Part shown: positions 13,569 through 21,115 of the stretch, in pieces
Layout: every line of letters starts with the position of its first letter
How positions within the stretch are numbered: position 1 is the stretch's first letter
Assembly: GCA_964250265.1 (NCBI GenBank)
Contig: CAXUFG010000071.1
Coordinates: 1 to 22,473 of the forward strand
Source: GCA-003244245 sp964250265
GTDB lineage: Bacteria; Actinomycetota; Actinomycetes; Mycobacteriales; Pseudonocardiaceae
DNA: 22,473 nucleotides
Direction of reading: 5' to 3'
Position numbers and translations under genes: made by a program
Notes under the pieces: model-generated
The model's database searches: none
Told to the model about the DNA's origin: nothing
The model's input: the letters and a program-made list of their open reading frames with translations, nothing else

Positions 13569-15853
13569 GTGCCGGCCGGAACCTCAGCGGTGTCCGTAGC
13601 GGCCCCACTATCTGAGGCGGAATTGTCGTCTTCGCGGACCGGCACCAGGCTGATCTTGCCGCGATTGTCGACGTCGGCCACTTCGACGCGGAGTTTGTCC
13701 CCGACCTTCACCACATCTTCGACCTTGCCGATGCGCTTGCCGTTACCCAGCTTGGAGATATGGACCAGACCATCCTTGCCGGGTACCAGCGAGACGAAGG
13801 CGCCGAATGCGGCGGTCTTCACCACGGTGCCGAGGAACCGCTCCCCCACCTTGGGCAGCTGCGGGTTGGCGATCGCGTTGATCCGGTCGATGGCGGCGTC
13901 CGCGGACGGGCCGTCGCTGGCGCCGACGTAGATCGTGCCGTCGTCCTCGATGGAGATGTCCGCACCGGTCTCCTCGGTGATCGAGTTGATCATCTTGCCC
14001 TTCGGGCCGATCACCTCGCCGATCTTGTCCACCGGGATCTTGATGGCGGTCACCCGCGGAGCATGCTGGCTCATCTCATCCGGTCCGTTGATGGCCTGCG
14101 CCATCACCTCAAGGATGGTCAGCCGGGCGTCGCGGGCCTGGGACAGCGCGCCGGCCAGCACGTCGGATGGGATCCCGGTGAGCTTGGTGTCCAGCTGTAG
14201 GGCGGTCACGAACGTACTGGTGCCGGCGACCTTGAAGTCCATGTCGCCGAAGGCGTCCTCGGCTCCGAGGATGTCGGTGAGTGCGACGAAGGTTTCCTTG
14301 CCATCGACCTCGCCGGACACCAGACCCATCGCGATACCCGCGACTGGTGCCCTGAGCGGCACACCGGCGTTGAACAGCGACATCGTGGACGCGCACACCG
14401 AACCCATCGAGGTGGAGCCGTTGGAGCCCAGCGCCTCGGAGACCTGGCGGATGGCGTAGGGGAATTCTTCCCGGCTGGGCAACACCGGGACCAGTGCCCG
14501 TTCGGCCAGCGCGCCGTGACCGATCTCGCGCCGCTTGGGTGAACCCACCCGGCCGGTCTCACCGGTGGAATAGGGCGGGAAGTTGTAGTGGTGCAGGTAA
14601 CGCTTGGTGGTCTCCGGGCCCAGCGAGTCGATCTGCTGCTCCATCCGCAGCATGTTCAACGTGGTGACGCCGAGGATCTGGGTCTCGCCCCGCTCGAACA
14701 GGGCCGACCCGTGCGCCCTGGGGATCGTCTCGACTTCAGCGGACAGCGGCCGGATATCGGTGATACCGCGCCCGTCGATGCGCACCTGCTCGCGCAGGAT
14801 CCGCTGGCGGACCGCCGACTTGGTCACGGCCCGGAAGGCGGCGCCGATCTCCTTCTCCCGACCTTCGAAGCGTTCACCCAGCTGCTCCAGAGCGCCGGCC
14901 TTGAGCTCGTCGAGCCGATTTTCCCGGTCCTGCTTGGCCGCCACGGCCAGCACCTGCGCCAGCTCCTCGGCGACCGTCTCGCGGACGGCATCGAGGACGT
15001 CGGGCTGGTAGGCGGGAAAGGTGGGGAAGTCCAGCTCCGCGCTGCCCGCCGCGTCGGCGAGATCCCGCTGGGCATCGCACAAGGCGCGGATGAACGGCTT
15101 GGCGGCCTCGAGCCCAGCCGCCACCACCTCCTCGGTCGGGGCCTGCGCACCGTCGGCAACCAGCGCGATGGCGGCCTCGGTGGCCTCGGCCTCGACCATC
15201 ATGATCGCTACGTCGCTGGTGGCGCCATCACCAACCACCCGACCGGCGACGACCATGTCGAACACCGCTCGGCTGAGTTGCTCGTAGGTGGGGAAGGCGA
15301 TCCACTGATTGGCGCCCTCGTGATTCACCAAGGCCATCCGGGTAGCGCCGACCGGACCGTCGAACGGCAGGCCGGAGAGCTGCGTGGACGCGGACGCGGC
15401 GTTGATCGCCAGCACATCGTAGGGGTCGGCCGGGTTGAGGCTGAGCACCGTGACGACGACCTGGACCTCGTTGCGCAAGCCGTCCACGAAACAGGGACGC
15501 AGTGGTCGGTCGATCAGCCGGCAGGTGAGAATCGCGTCAGTGGACGGGCGGCCTTCGCGGCGGAAGAACGAGCCCGGGATACGTCCTGCCGCATACATCC
15601 GTTCCTCGACGTCGACGGTGAGCGGGAAGAAGTCGAACTGGTCCTTGGGCTGCTTGGACGCCGTGGTGGCGGAGAGCAGCATCGTCTCGTCGTCGAGGTA
15701 GGCGACGACGGCTCCGGCGGCCTGCCGGGCCAGCCGGCCGGTCTCGAAGCGCACGGTCCGGGTACCGAAGGTGCCGTTGTCCAGCACGGCGGCTGTCTCG
15801 TGGACCGGGTTGGCGGCGGTGCTCGTGGAATTAGGCAATGTTGAGTTGGTCAT
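13565..15853 (-). CDS. pnp: Polynucleotide phosphorylase / guanosine pentaphosphate synthetase
   Basis: This 762-residue enzyme phosphorolytically degrades RNA 3'-5' and can add tails; in Streptomyces the homologue is also called GpsI. Two RNase PH-like domains are present: the N-terminal one with FFPLTVDVEERMYAAGRIPGSF and RLIDRPLRPCF, and the second with RAHGSALFERGETQ and MDFKVAGT. A KH domain with VIGPKGKMI and a C-terminal S1 domain (GAFVSLVPGKDGLVHISKL) follow. The ATG at 15853 is chosen because GAGGAGGAG lies just upstream; the frame is open to 15967 without a better site. A 215-base leader separates it from rpsO and contains a hairpin. Confidence 0.97.
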   Translation of the reverse strand: MTNSTLPNSTSTAANPVHETAAVLDNGTFGTRTVRFETGRLARQAAGAVVAYLDDETMLLSATTASKQPKDQFDFFPLTVDVEERMYAAGRIPGSFFRREGRPSTDAILTCRLIDRPLRPCFVDGLRNEVQVVVTVLSLNPADPYDVLAINAASASTQLSGLPFDGPVGATRMALVNHEGANQWIAFPTYEQLSRAVFDMVVAGRVVGDGATSDVAIMMVEAEATEAAIALVADGAQAPTEEVVAAGLEAAKPFIRALCDAQRDLADAAGSAELDFPTFPAYQPDVLDAVRETVAEELAQVLAVAAKQDRENRLDELKAGALEQLGERFEGREKEIGAAFRAVTKSAVRQRILREQVRIDGRGITDIRPLSAEVETIPRAHGSALFERGETQILGVTTLNMLRMEQQIDSLGPETTKRYLHHYNFPPYSTGETGRVGSPKRREIGHGALAERALVPVLPSREEFPYAIRQVSEALGSNGSTSMGSVCASTMSLFNAGVPLRAPVAGIAMGLVSGEVDGKETFVALTDILGAEDAFGDMDFKVAGTSTFVTALQLDTKLTGIPSDVLAGALSQARDARLTILEVMAQAINGPDEMSQHAPRVTAIKIPVDKIGEVIGPKGKMINSITEETGADISIEDDGTIYVGASDGPSADAAIDRINAIANPQLPKVGERFLGTVVKTAAFGAFVSLVPGKDGLVHISKLGNGKRIGKVEDVVKVGDKLRVEVADVDNRGKISLVPVREDDNSASDSGAATDTAEVPAGT

Positions 15854-15972
15854 CGTTCTCCTCCTCGCAGCACGGGCCAGAGCTCGCACCATCGGCGTGG
15901 GAGGCAGGACGACAGGCCGGTCTTCGATCGAAGCGCCCGGAGCAGGATGCCCGCTCTCGGGAGCCACTACCG

Positions 15973-15994
15973 AGGACCGGCGAACGACGGTCCT
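15973..15994 (-). ncRNA. Hairpin in the rpsO-pnp spacer (possible RNase III site)
   Basis: AGGACCG (15973-15979) pairs with CGGTCCT (15988-15994) around an 8-base loop, about 120 bases before the pnp start. A 12-bp palindrome, CTTCGATCGAAG, is at 15922-15933. In E. coli and Streptomyces the rpsO-pnp readthrough transcript is cut by RNase III in this spacer. A similar role here is inferred from position only. Confidence 0.35.
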
Positions 15995-16068
15995 GACGCC
16001 GGTGACGAGGCGGCTCGTGCAGCGATCTGTGGTTGTGCATCTAGCGGGCCATGATTACAAGCCCAGGG

Positions 16069-16338
16069 TCAGCGGCGCAGGCCGAGGCGCTCGATCAGGG
16101 ACCGGTAACGCGCGATGTCGACCTTTGCGAGGTAATTCAGCAAATTGCGTCGGCGGCCGACCATGAGCAGAAGGCCACGCCGGGAATGATGGTCATGCTT
16201 GTGTTGCTTGAGGTGCTCGGTGAGATCCATAATCCGCTTGGTCAACAGGGCCACCTGCGCCTCGGGGGATCCGGTGTCCCCCCCACGCAGACCATATTCG
16301 GCCAGGATTTCGCTCTTCTGTGCAGTGGACAGCGCCAC
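16069..16338 (-). CDS. rpsO: 30S ribosomal protein S15
   Basis: This 89-residue small-subunit protein binds 16S rRNA at the central three-way junction. The sequence from ALSTAQKSEILAEYG through GDTGSPEAQVALLTKRI, then HDHHSRRGLLLMVGRRRNLLNYL, matches S15 throughout. It starts at a GTG with AGGAG 11 bases upstream; an in-frame ATG further upstream would add non-family residues. The pairing with pnp downstream is almost universal. The 178-base upstream region to the HTH gene probably carries its promoter, but I cannot place it with confidence. Confidence 0.97.
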   Translation of the reverse strand: MALSTAQKSEILAEYGLRGGDTGSPEAQVALLTKRIMDLTEHLKQHKHDHHSRRGLLLMVGRRRNLLNYLAKVDIARYRSLIERLGLRR

Positions 16339-16391
16339 GGGTCGATCTTCTCCTGTCATCTCGTACCGTGCGGCCGCAAGGCAGGCGGCAT

Positions 16392-16416
16392 GTATCGACA
16401 TGGTATGTCTCGATAC
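16392..16416. repeat. Nested inverted repeat upstream of rpsO
   Basis: GTATCGA (16392-16398) and TCGATAC (16410-16416) are 7-bp arms around 11 bases. GACAT-GGT-ATGTC at 16397-16409 forms a second, overlapping palindrome. It lies 54-78 bases before the rpsO start, where promoter or operator elements are expected. It shares GACATGG and TATGTCTC with the 19-bp inverted repeat at 10740-10797. Confidence 0.5.
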
Positions 16417-16516
16417 TGTCCGACCGCCACGGACCGCAGCCGGATCCTCATCAAGATACCAGCCGACTAGCCGGCATCCGGGGGCGCCCTCGATCACCCA
16501 GCACTACGATCCCGGT

Positions 16517-17074
16517 CTATCCCCATCCCCCATCGAGTTCCGGTCCGATTTTCTGATCAGAGCCAGCCGCGCGCCGCAACAATCCGGCGATCAGCGGGAA
16601 TTCCTCTCGAAGCAGGCGGGCCGCCGCGGCCAGCTCGGCCTGTGGCGCCAACGCACGCAGCGCCCGGACAAGCACGTCCGCACCGTGCTCCCCGACCGGC
16701 AGTATCTCCTCACCGCCGGCCGGCCCACCGCCGGCCGACAAGTTGCCGGTGGGCCGGCTGACGGTGGGCCGTGAGTCGCGGACCTGCTCGAGCGCGGCTC
16801 GGATCGCGGCTGGGTCACCGGAGGCGACCTCAGGGGTGAGTACTCGCCGTTCCAACATGACCATCCGAGCCAGCACCGCGGGATTGCCGATCTTCGCTCG
16901 GCGCCCGCTCATCAGCTGGCTGAGCATCGGCGCGCTCAGCCCGAGCACCTCAGCCAACTGCGCCTGGGAGCAAGCGAAGGCAACCACGAGGCGGCGGACC
17001 CGATCGCCGAGCGACTCGCCGTACCATTCCCGCTGCAGGGCAACGTTGCGCGCGACGGCGAGCTGCTCGTCCAC
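16517..17074 (-). CDS. Helix-turn-helix DNA-binding protein
   Basis: This 185-residue protein has an Xre-like HTH in its N-terminal third: CSQAQLAEVLGLSAPMLSQLMSGRRAKIGNP is a clear helix-turn-helix with MLSQLMSG as recognition helix. A Gly/Pro/Ser linker (about 100-120) leads to a helical C-terminal part rich in Ala, Leu and Arg. The GTG at 17074 is preferred because GGGGAG lies 4 bases upstream. An ATG at 17104 lies in a CTGGCA/TGCCAG hairpin (17098-17112) and lacks a spaced ribosome-binding site. The gene sits between ribF and rpsO, where mycobacteria have no such gene. Target genes are unknown. The linker-coding DNA holds a 12-bp inverted repeat (16719-16730 with 16747-16758). Confidence 0.78.
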   Translation of the reverse strand: MDEQLAVARNVALQREWYGESLGDRVRRLVVAFACSQAQLAEVLGLSAPMLSQLMSGRRAKIGNPAVLARMVMLERRVLTPEVASGDPAAIRAALEQVRDSRPTVSRPTGNLSAGGGPAGGEEILPVGEHGADVLVRALRALAPQAELAAAARLLREEFPLIAGLLRRAAGSDQKIGPELDGGWG

Positions 17075-17144
17075 CGGACTCCCCTTCCGTGCCCGTACTG
17101 GCATCCTGCCAGCAGGAGCAGGTCTTGGGGGCTGCGATCGACCA

Positions 17145-18104
17145 TCACCTTTGCTGGTCGAAGACCGTGCGAGTTCGCGCTACATCGTCGTCGATCTGGG
17201 CCACCAGCTGCTCGGAGGTGTCGAAACGGGACATGCCGCGCAGTCGCTCGACGAAATCCAGCGCCACCCGCTCGCCGTAAAAGTCCTCGTCCAGATCCAG
17301 GACGAATGCCTCCACCCGGCGTTCCCGACCGGAGAACGTCGGGTTCGTGCCGATCGAGACTGCCGCCGCCAGCTCCCGGCCACGGTGCACGAACCGGCAC
17401 GCGTACACCCCGTCTGCAGGGATCGCTGCGTGCCGCGGAGTCGACAGGTTCGCGGTCGGGTAGCCCAGGCTACGACCCCGCTGGTCTCCGCGGATCACGA
17501 TCCCTTCCAGCCGGTGCGGACGGCCTAACGCGGTACTCGCGGCAGCCACGTCGCCGGCGTCGATGCAGGAGCGGATGTAGGTGGAGGAAAATGTCAGCTC
17601 ACCCTGGGACAGCAGCCTCACCCCTTCGGCAGTGAAGCCGAACCGCCGGCCCAGTTCCCGCAGCAGCTCAATGTTCCCGGCCGCCTTGTGCCCGAAGCTG
17701 AAATTGTCGCCCACCACAACGTCCGCCACGTGCAATCGCTCGACGAGTACCGCATGGACGAACTCGTCAGCCGGCATCCGGGAGAGCTCGACGGTGAACG
17801 GCAGCACGAAGAACACCTCGATGCCCCGCTGTTCCACCAGCTCCGCCCGCCGGCGCAGCGTGGTGAGCTGAGCGGGATGGCTGCCGGGCCGGACGACCTC
17901 CGAAGGATGCGGATCGAAGGTCATCAACACGCTCGGAACGCCCATCTCCCGGGCCCGCCGCACGGCGTGGTCGACCAGCTGGACATGACCACGATGGAGC
18001 CCGTCGAAGACACCGATGGTGACGACGCTGCGGCCCCACCCATTCGGGATGGCCTCAAGTCCACGCCAGCGCTGCACGGACAATGAGGCTAACCGGTCAC
18101 TCAC
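17145..18104 (-). CDS. ribF: Bifunctional riboflavin kinase / FAD synthetase
   Basis: This 319-residue protein converts riboflavin to FMN and then FAD. The N-terminal adenylyltransferase domain has GVFDGLHRGH (31-40), the nucleotidyl-transferase HxGH-like motif, then LMTFDPHPSEV and the SSTYIR segment. The C-terminal kinase domain has LGYPTANL, GVYACRF, GTNPTF and FYGERVALDFVERLRGM. The GTG start at 18104 lies in the third copy of a 17-base repeat that also spans the truB stop. No good Shine-Dalgarno is visible, so expression may depend on coupling with truB. Its products feed flavoenzymes such as ThyX and the monooxygenase in this window, though every cell needs them anyway. Confidence 0.96.
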   Translation of the reverse strand: MSDRLASLSVQRWRGLEAIPNGWGRSVVTIGVFDGLHRGHVQLVDHAVRRAREMGVPSVLMTFDPHPSEVVRPGSHPAQLTTLRRRAELVEQRGIEVFFVLPFTVELSRMPADEFVHAVLVERLHVADVVVGDNFSFGHKAAGNIELLRELGRRFGFTAEGVRLLSQGELTFSSTYIRSCIDAGDVAAASTALGRPHRLEGIVIRGDQRGRSLGYPTANLSTPRHAAIPADGVYACRFVHRGRELAAAVSIGTNPTFSGRERRVEAFVLDLDEDFYGERVALDFVERLRGMSRFDTSEQLVAQIDDDVARTRTVFDQQR

Positions 18105-18144
18105 CGGCCCCGGTCACTCACCGGCCCCCCGGTCACTCACCGGC
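18093..18144. repeat. Three tandem repeats at the truB/ribF junction
   Basis: CCGGTCACTCACCGGCC occurs at 18093-18109 and 18110-18126, and again (16 of 17 bases) at 18129-18144. Each copy reads GGTGAGTGACCGG on the coding strand. The rightmost copy holds the truB stop (TGA 18135-18133) and the leftmost the ribF GTG (18104). Replication slippage of a once-overlapping stop-start junction would explain it. Confidence 0.85.
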
Positions 18145-19032
18145 AGGGCGTAGCACCAGAATCGGACGGGCCTGGCCCTCACGCTCGGCAAGCAGCGCGA
18201 TGGCCTCGCCGTTGGAGTCGATAGCAGCATGCGTTCCAGTCAATCCGAGTGCTGGCAACGACCCGCCATGAGCCAATATCCGGACCTGCTGGCTGTTCAC
18301 CGCGCGGTGCGGGAATGCGTGAGTCACCACCTGGTCCAGGCTCTCCCACAGGCTCGGAGCGCCCGCGAGCTCGTCGAGAGTGCGGGCGGCGTCCAGACCA
18401 TAGGGGCCCACCTGGGTGCGGCGCAGGGCGGTGAGGTGTCCGCCGACCTCCAGCGCGGCGCCGAGGTCCCTGGCCAGTGCCCGGACGTAGGTGCCACCGC
18501 TGCACTCAACCAGCACGTCGAGGTCGGTCACGGCCTCGCCGTGGCGCAGGTCGAGCAGCTCGAACCGGGACACCATCACCGGACGGGGGCTCAACAGCAC
18601 CTGCCCACCGGCGCGGGCCAACGCGTAGGCCCGCTTGCCGTCAATCTTGATCGCGCTCACCGTGCTGGGCACCTGCTCGATGGCGCCGCGCAGCTCCTCG
18701 ATGCCGGCGAGAATCTCCCGCTCATTCAGAGTGGACGCGTCAGCGCCGCCAGTGGCCTCGCCGTCGGCATCGTCGGTGCTGGTGGAGCTGCCGAGCCGGA
18801 CGGTGGCCTGGTAGACCTTGGGCTCCAGCGGGAGGTGCCCGAGCAGCTTGGTGGCGCGCTGCACCCCGCAGACCAGGACGCCGGTAGCCATCGGGTCCAG
18901 CGTGCCGGCGTGTCCGATCCGGCGGGTACGCAGCAGCCTGCGCAACCGGGAGATCACGTCATGCGAGGTCAGTCCGGTAGGTTTGTCCACCACCACGAGG
19001 CCACCGAGGGTCAGTGTCGCCGCCGTGCTCAT
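18133..19032 (-). CDS. truB: tRNA pseudouridine(55) synthase
   Basis: This 299-residue enzyme makes pseudouridine-55 in the T-loop of tRNAs. The catalytic aspartate is D46 in RRIGHAGTLDPMATGVL, and the KPTGLTSHDVI, KVYQATVRLG, AYALARAG and CSGGTYVRALARDLG blocks are all in place. The C-terminal PUA-like region is short, as usual in actinobacteria. The ATG overlaps the stop of the upstream acyl-CoA-dehydrogenase-like gene as ATGA, so the two are coupled. The stop codon lies in the tandem repeats shared with the ribF start. Confidence 0.96.
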   Translation of the reverse strand: MSTAATLTLGGLVVVDKPTGLTSHDVISRLRRLLRTRRIGHAGTLDPMATGVLVCGVQRATKLLGHLPLEPKVYQATVRLGSSTSTDDADGEATGGADASTLNEREILAGIEELRGAIEQVPSTVSAIKIDGKRAYALARAGGQVLLSPRPVMVSRFELLDLRHGEAVTDLDVLVECSGGTYVRALARDLGAALEVGGHLTALRRTQVGPYGLDAARTLDELAGAPSLWESLDQVVTHAFPHRAVNSQQVRILAHGGSLPALGLTGTHAAIDSNGEAIALLAEREGQARPILVLRPAGE

Positions 19033-20195
19033 TTGCCCGGTGCGTCGAACATCGGCAGCCCCAGGCAGCTCCGACCGATGAAGTCATACAAGGCGTCGGT
19101 GGTGGGCGCCATCACCCGGGCTGCGAGCGCGTCGCGGAACAGCCGCTCCACGCCGAGTTCCTTGCGGAACGCGGCGCCGCCGCACAGCTGCAACGCCCCG
19201 TCGGCGACCTCGGCGGCCGCCTCCGCGGCAACGGCCTTGACTTCCAGCGTTCGAAGCGTCGCATCGTCGCGCCCTGTGCTCAAAGCCGCCAGCGTGTCAC
19301 GTAGGAACGCCCGAACCCCGTCGGTGCGGATACGCAGCCGGGCGAATGCCGCTCGGGAGACCGGCTGCTCGACCAGCGTCTGATCGAGATGCTGCAGGCG
19401 GCTGCGAGCGAGGTGCGCGCCGGCTTCGGCAACCAGCGCCTCCATGATGCCGAGGGAGAGCGCCGCGCCCAGGACCAGGAAGTGCGGCAGCGCGGTGGCC
19501 AGCGCGATATCCAGCCCCGCTCCGTCGTCCCCGAGCTGGGCACTCGCAGGTACTTCCACGCCCACCCCGGAGACCGGGCTGGAGGCGTTGCCGCGCAAAC
19601 CCAGCCCGTCGAACTTGCCCGCCACCCGCAACCCCTGGGCATTGCTGGGCACCAGCCAGAGCGTCATGGCGCCATCGCCTGCCAGCGGTCGGCTCGACCA
19701 GACGTAACTATCGGCCTGGCCGGCCGAGGTCACCCAGCTCTTGCGGGCATCGAGTCGCACGATGTCGCCTTCGCCGGCTGTTGCCGTGCCGAGCGGCGCC
19801 CAGAGGTGACTCCGGGAGCCGACCTCGGAGAAGGCGAGGCTGCTCAGGTGCTCACCGCGGGCGATCGCGCGGCGGACATCCTGCGGCCCGTGGGCTTCGA
19901 TGACCGGGACGGCGGCGTAGTGCATCAGCACCACCATCGCCGTCGAGGCGCACCGGGTGCCCACCGACTCGATGACCTGCGCGGCCGCCGCGAGTGATCC
20001 GCCACCACCTCCGACCTGGGGTGCGCTGATCAGGCCGAGCAGCCCGGCGTCCCCGAGAGCCTGCACACCGTCCCGCGGGAAGGTCCCGTTTCGGTCGATC
20101 TCAGCTGCCTGCGGGCCCACCGTGCGCTCGATCACGGCCGACAGCACGGACTCGTAGCCCGTTGCTGTCGTCGGAAATTCCGGAGCTGAACCCAT
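19029..20195 (-). CDS. Acyl-CoA-dehydrogenase-fold flavoprotein lacking catalytic Glu
   Basis: This 388-residue protein has the full three-domain ACAD layout: N-terminal helices (1-115), the middle beta-domain with AFSEVGSRSHL and KSWVTSAGQAD (121-162), and C-terminal helices with LQLCGGAAFRKELGVERLFRDALAARV (335-361). A gap-free match to the classic RDA...YEGT block puts A363 where the catalytic glutamate should be. The alternative site in the preceding helix (about 228-238) has no Glu either. It may be a flavin monooxygenase, an oxidase or a non-catalytic binding protein rather than a dehydrogenase. The ATG at 20195 has GGGGAG 6 bases upstream. It sits between rbfA and truB and overlaps truB as ATGA. 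Mycobacteria have an NrnA-type phosphoesterase in that interval. Confidence 0.82.
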   Translation of the reverse strand: MGSAPEFPTTATGYESVLSAVIERTVGPQAAEIDRNGTFPRDGVQALGDAGLLGLISAPQVGGGGGSLAAAAQVIESVGTRCASTAMVVLMHYAAVPVIEAHGPQDVRRAIARGEHLSSLAFSEVGSRSHLWAPLGTATAGEGDIVRLDARKSWVTSAGQADSYVWSSRPLAGDGAMTLWLVPSNAQGLRVAGKFDGLGLRGNASSPVSGVGVEVPASAQLGDDGAGLDIALATALPHFLVLGAALSLGIMEALVAEAGAHLARSRLQHLDQTLVEQPVSRAAFARLRIRTDGVRAFLRDTLAALSTGRDDATLRTLEVKAVAAEAAAEVADGALQLCGGAAFRKELGVERLFRDALAARVMAPTTDALYDFIGRSCLGLPMFDAPGK

Positions 20196-20245
20196 GACGT
20201 TCTCCCCTCGTGAGTGGCGTTGGGTGCTATTACACCGTTTCCCAC

Positions 20246-20680
20246 TCACGACTCCGCTTGGCGGTACGGATCGGGCTCACCGGCGGGTGACGCGGCCGCT
20301 GCGATGCGGGCGACCTCGGCGTCGGCGTCGTGGGCCGCAGCCAGCAACTCGTCGATGCGGCGCACCCCCTCCGGGAGCTCGTCGCAACGGAAGGTCAGGG
20401 TGGGGGTGAACCGGACGCCGGTGCCGCGACCGACCAGGGACCGCAACACACCGGTGGCGCTGGCCAGCGCGGCGGCCGCCCCGGCGGTGTCCGGCGGAGC
20501 GTCGACGGTCTCACCGAGCACCGTGTAGTAGACCGTTGCGTCCCGAAGATCTCCGGTGACCTTTGCGTCGGTGATCGTCACCATCGTCAGCCGGGGATCC
20601 TTTACTTCGTGCTCCAGACCGGAGGCGACGATCTTGGCGATCCGTTTGGCGAGCCGGCGGGCCCGTGCTGGGTCGGCCAT
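20246..20680 (-). CDS. rbfA: 30S ribosome-binding factor A
   Basis: This 144-residue KH-like protein helps mature the 17S rRNA and 30S subunit, especially in the cold. Family blocks are RLAKRIAKIVASGLEHEVKDPRL, VTITDAKVTGDLRDATVYYTVLG, the FTPTLTFRCDELPEGVRRIDELL region, and a variable Ala-rich tail. The ATG at 20680 has GAGGAG 8 bases upstream; the open frame above it overlaps the DUF503 gene and is not family-like. Fifty bases separate it from the next gene. The infB-DUF503-rbfA order is conserved in Gram-positive bacteria. Confidence 0.95.
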   Translation of the reverse strand: MADPARARRLAKRIAKIVASGLEHEVKDPRLTMVTITDAKVTGDLRDATVYYTVLGETVDAPPDTAGAAAALASATGVLRSLVGRGTGVRFTPTLTFRCDELPEGVRRIDELLAAAHDADAEVARIAAAASPAGEPDPYRQAES

Positions 20681-20735
20681 CGGAGGTTCTCCTCGAATGT
20701 CGGGTCGGTACTGGGGCAACCGCGACAGCCCCACG

Positions 20736-21032
20736 CTAGTCGTCGTCTGGACCGAGCGCCCGGTGGCGGGCGGCCAGCAGTTCCAGTTCGGGTCGGCCGG
20801 CCACGAGCCGCTCGCATGCCTCCAGCACCTCACGCACGTGAGCACCGTCGGCCGCTACGGTAGCCACCCCGATCAGCGCCCGGCGGTGCAAATCCAGATG
20901 CCCGGCCTCGGCCGCCGCGACGTCGAAGCGTCTACGGAGCTCAGCGATCACTGGCCGGATCAGGGATCGCTTCTGCTTCAGGGAATGGACGTCACCGAAC
21001 AGAACATCCAGCTCCATCGCACCGACGTACAC
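20736..21032 (-). CDS. DUF503 (YlxP-like) protein
   Basis: This 98-residue protein of the DUF503/YlxP family is usually encoded between infB and rbfA. The opening YVGAMELDVLFGDVHSLKQKRSLIRPVIAELRRRF is the family signature, and the RRALIGVATVAADGAHVREVLEACERLV segment completes the ferredoxin-like fold. The GTG at 21032 is chosen because family members begin with M-Y-V-G. A GTG/GGTGG-rich stretch upstream is a weak ribosome-binding site. An upstream ATG at 21071 lies inside the long hairpin after infB and is unlikely. Function is not settled; a link to ribosome maturation is suggested by context. Confidence 0.88.
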   Translation of the reverse strand: MYVGAMELDVLFGDVHSLKQKRSLIRPVIAELRRRFDVAAAEAGHLDLHRRALIGVATVAADGAHVREVLEACERLVAGRPELELLAARHRALGPDDD

Positions 21033-21067
21033 CGCACACCACCGTGGTTGGACGCTGTTGAAGACCG

Positions 21068-21115
21068 CCATTGCTGGGGTTGGTGACCCGCCAAGGTCAC
21101 CAACCCCAGCAATGG
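21068..21115 (-). terminator. 21-bp perfect hairpin directly after infB
   Basis: Arms at 21068-21088 and 21095-21115 are exact reverse complements around a 6-base loop. The stem begins at the base next to the infB stop codon (21118-21116) and ends 35 bases before the DUF503 start. A short TCTT follows but no true U-tract. It could terminate or attenuate infB transcripts or protect their 3' end from pnp-type nucleases. Confidence 0.8.

Noticed and set aside
14588..15844. A 418-residue open frame on the plus strand opposite pnp
   Set aside because: It is a shadow of the PNPase frame in high-GC DNA. No family resemblance and no ribosome-binding site were seen.
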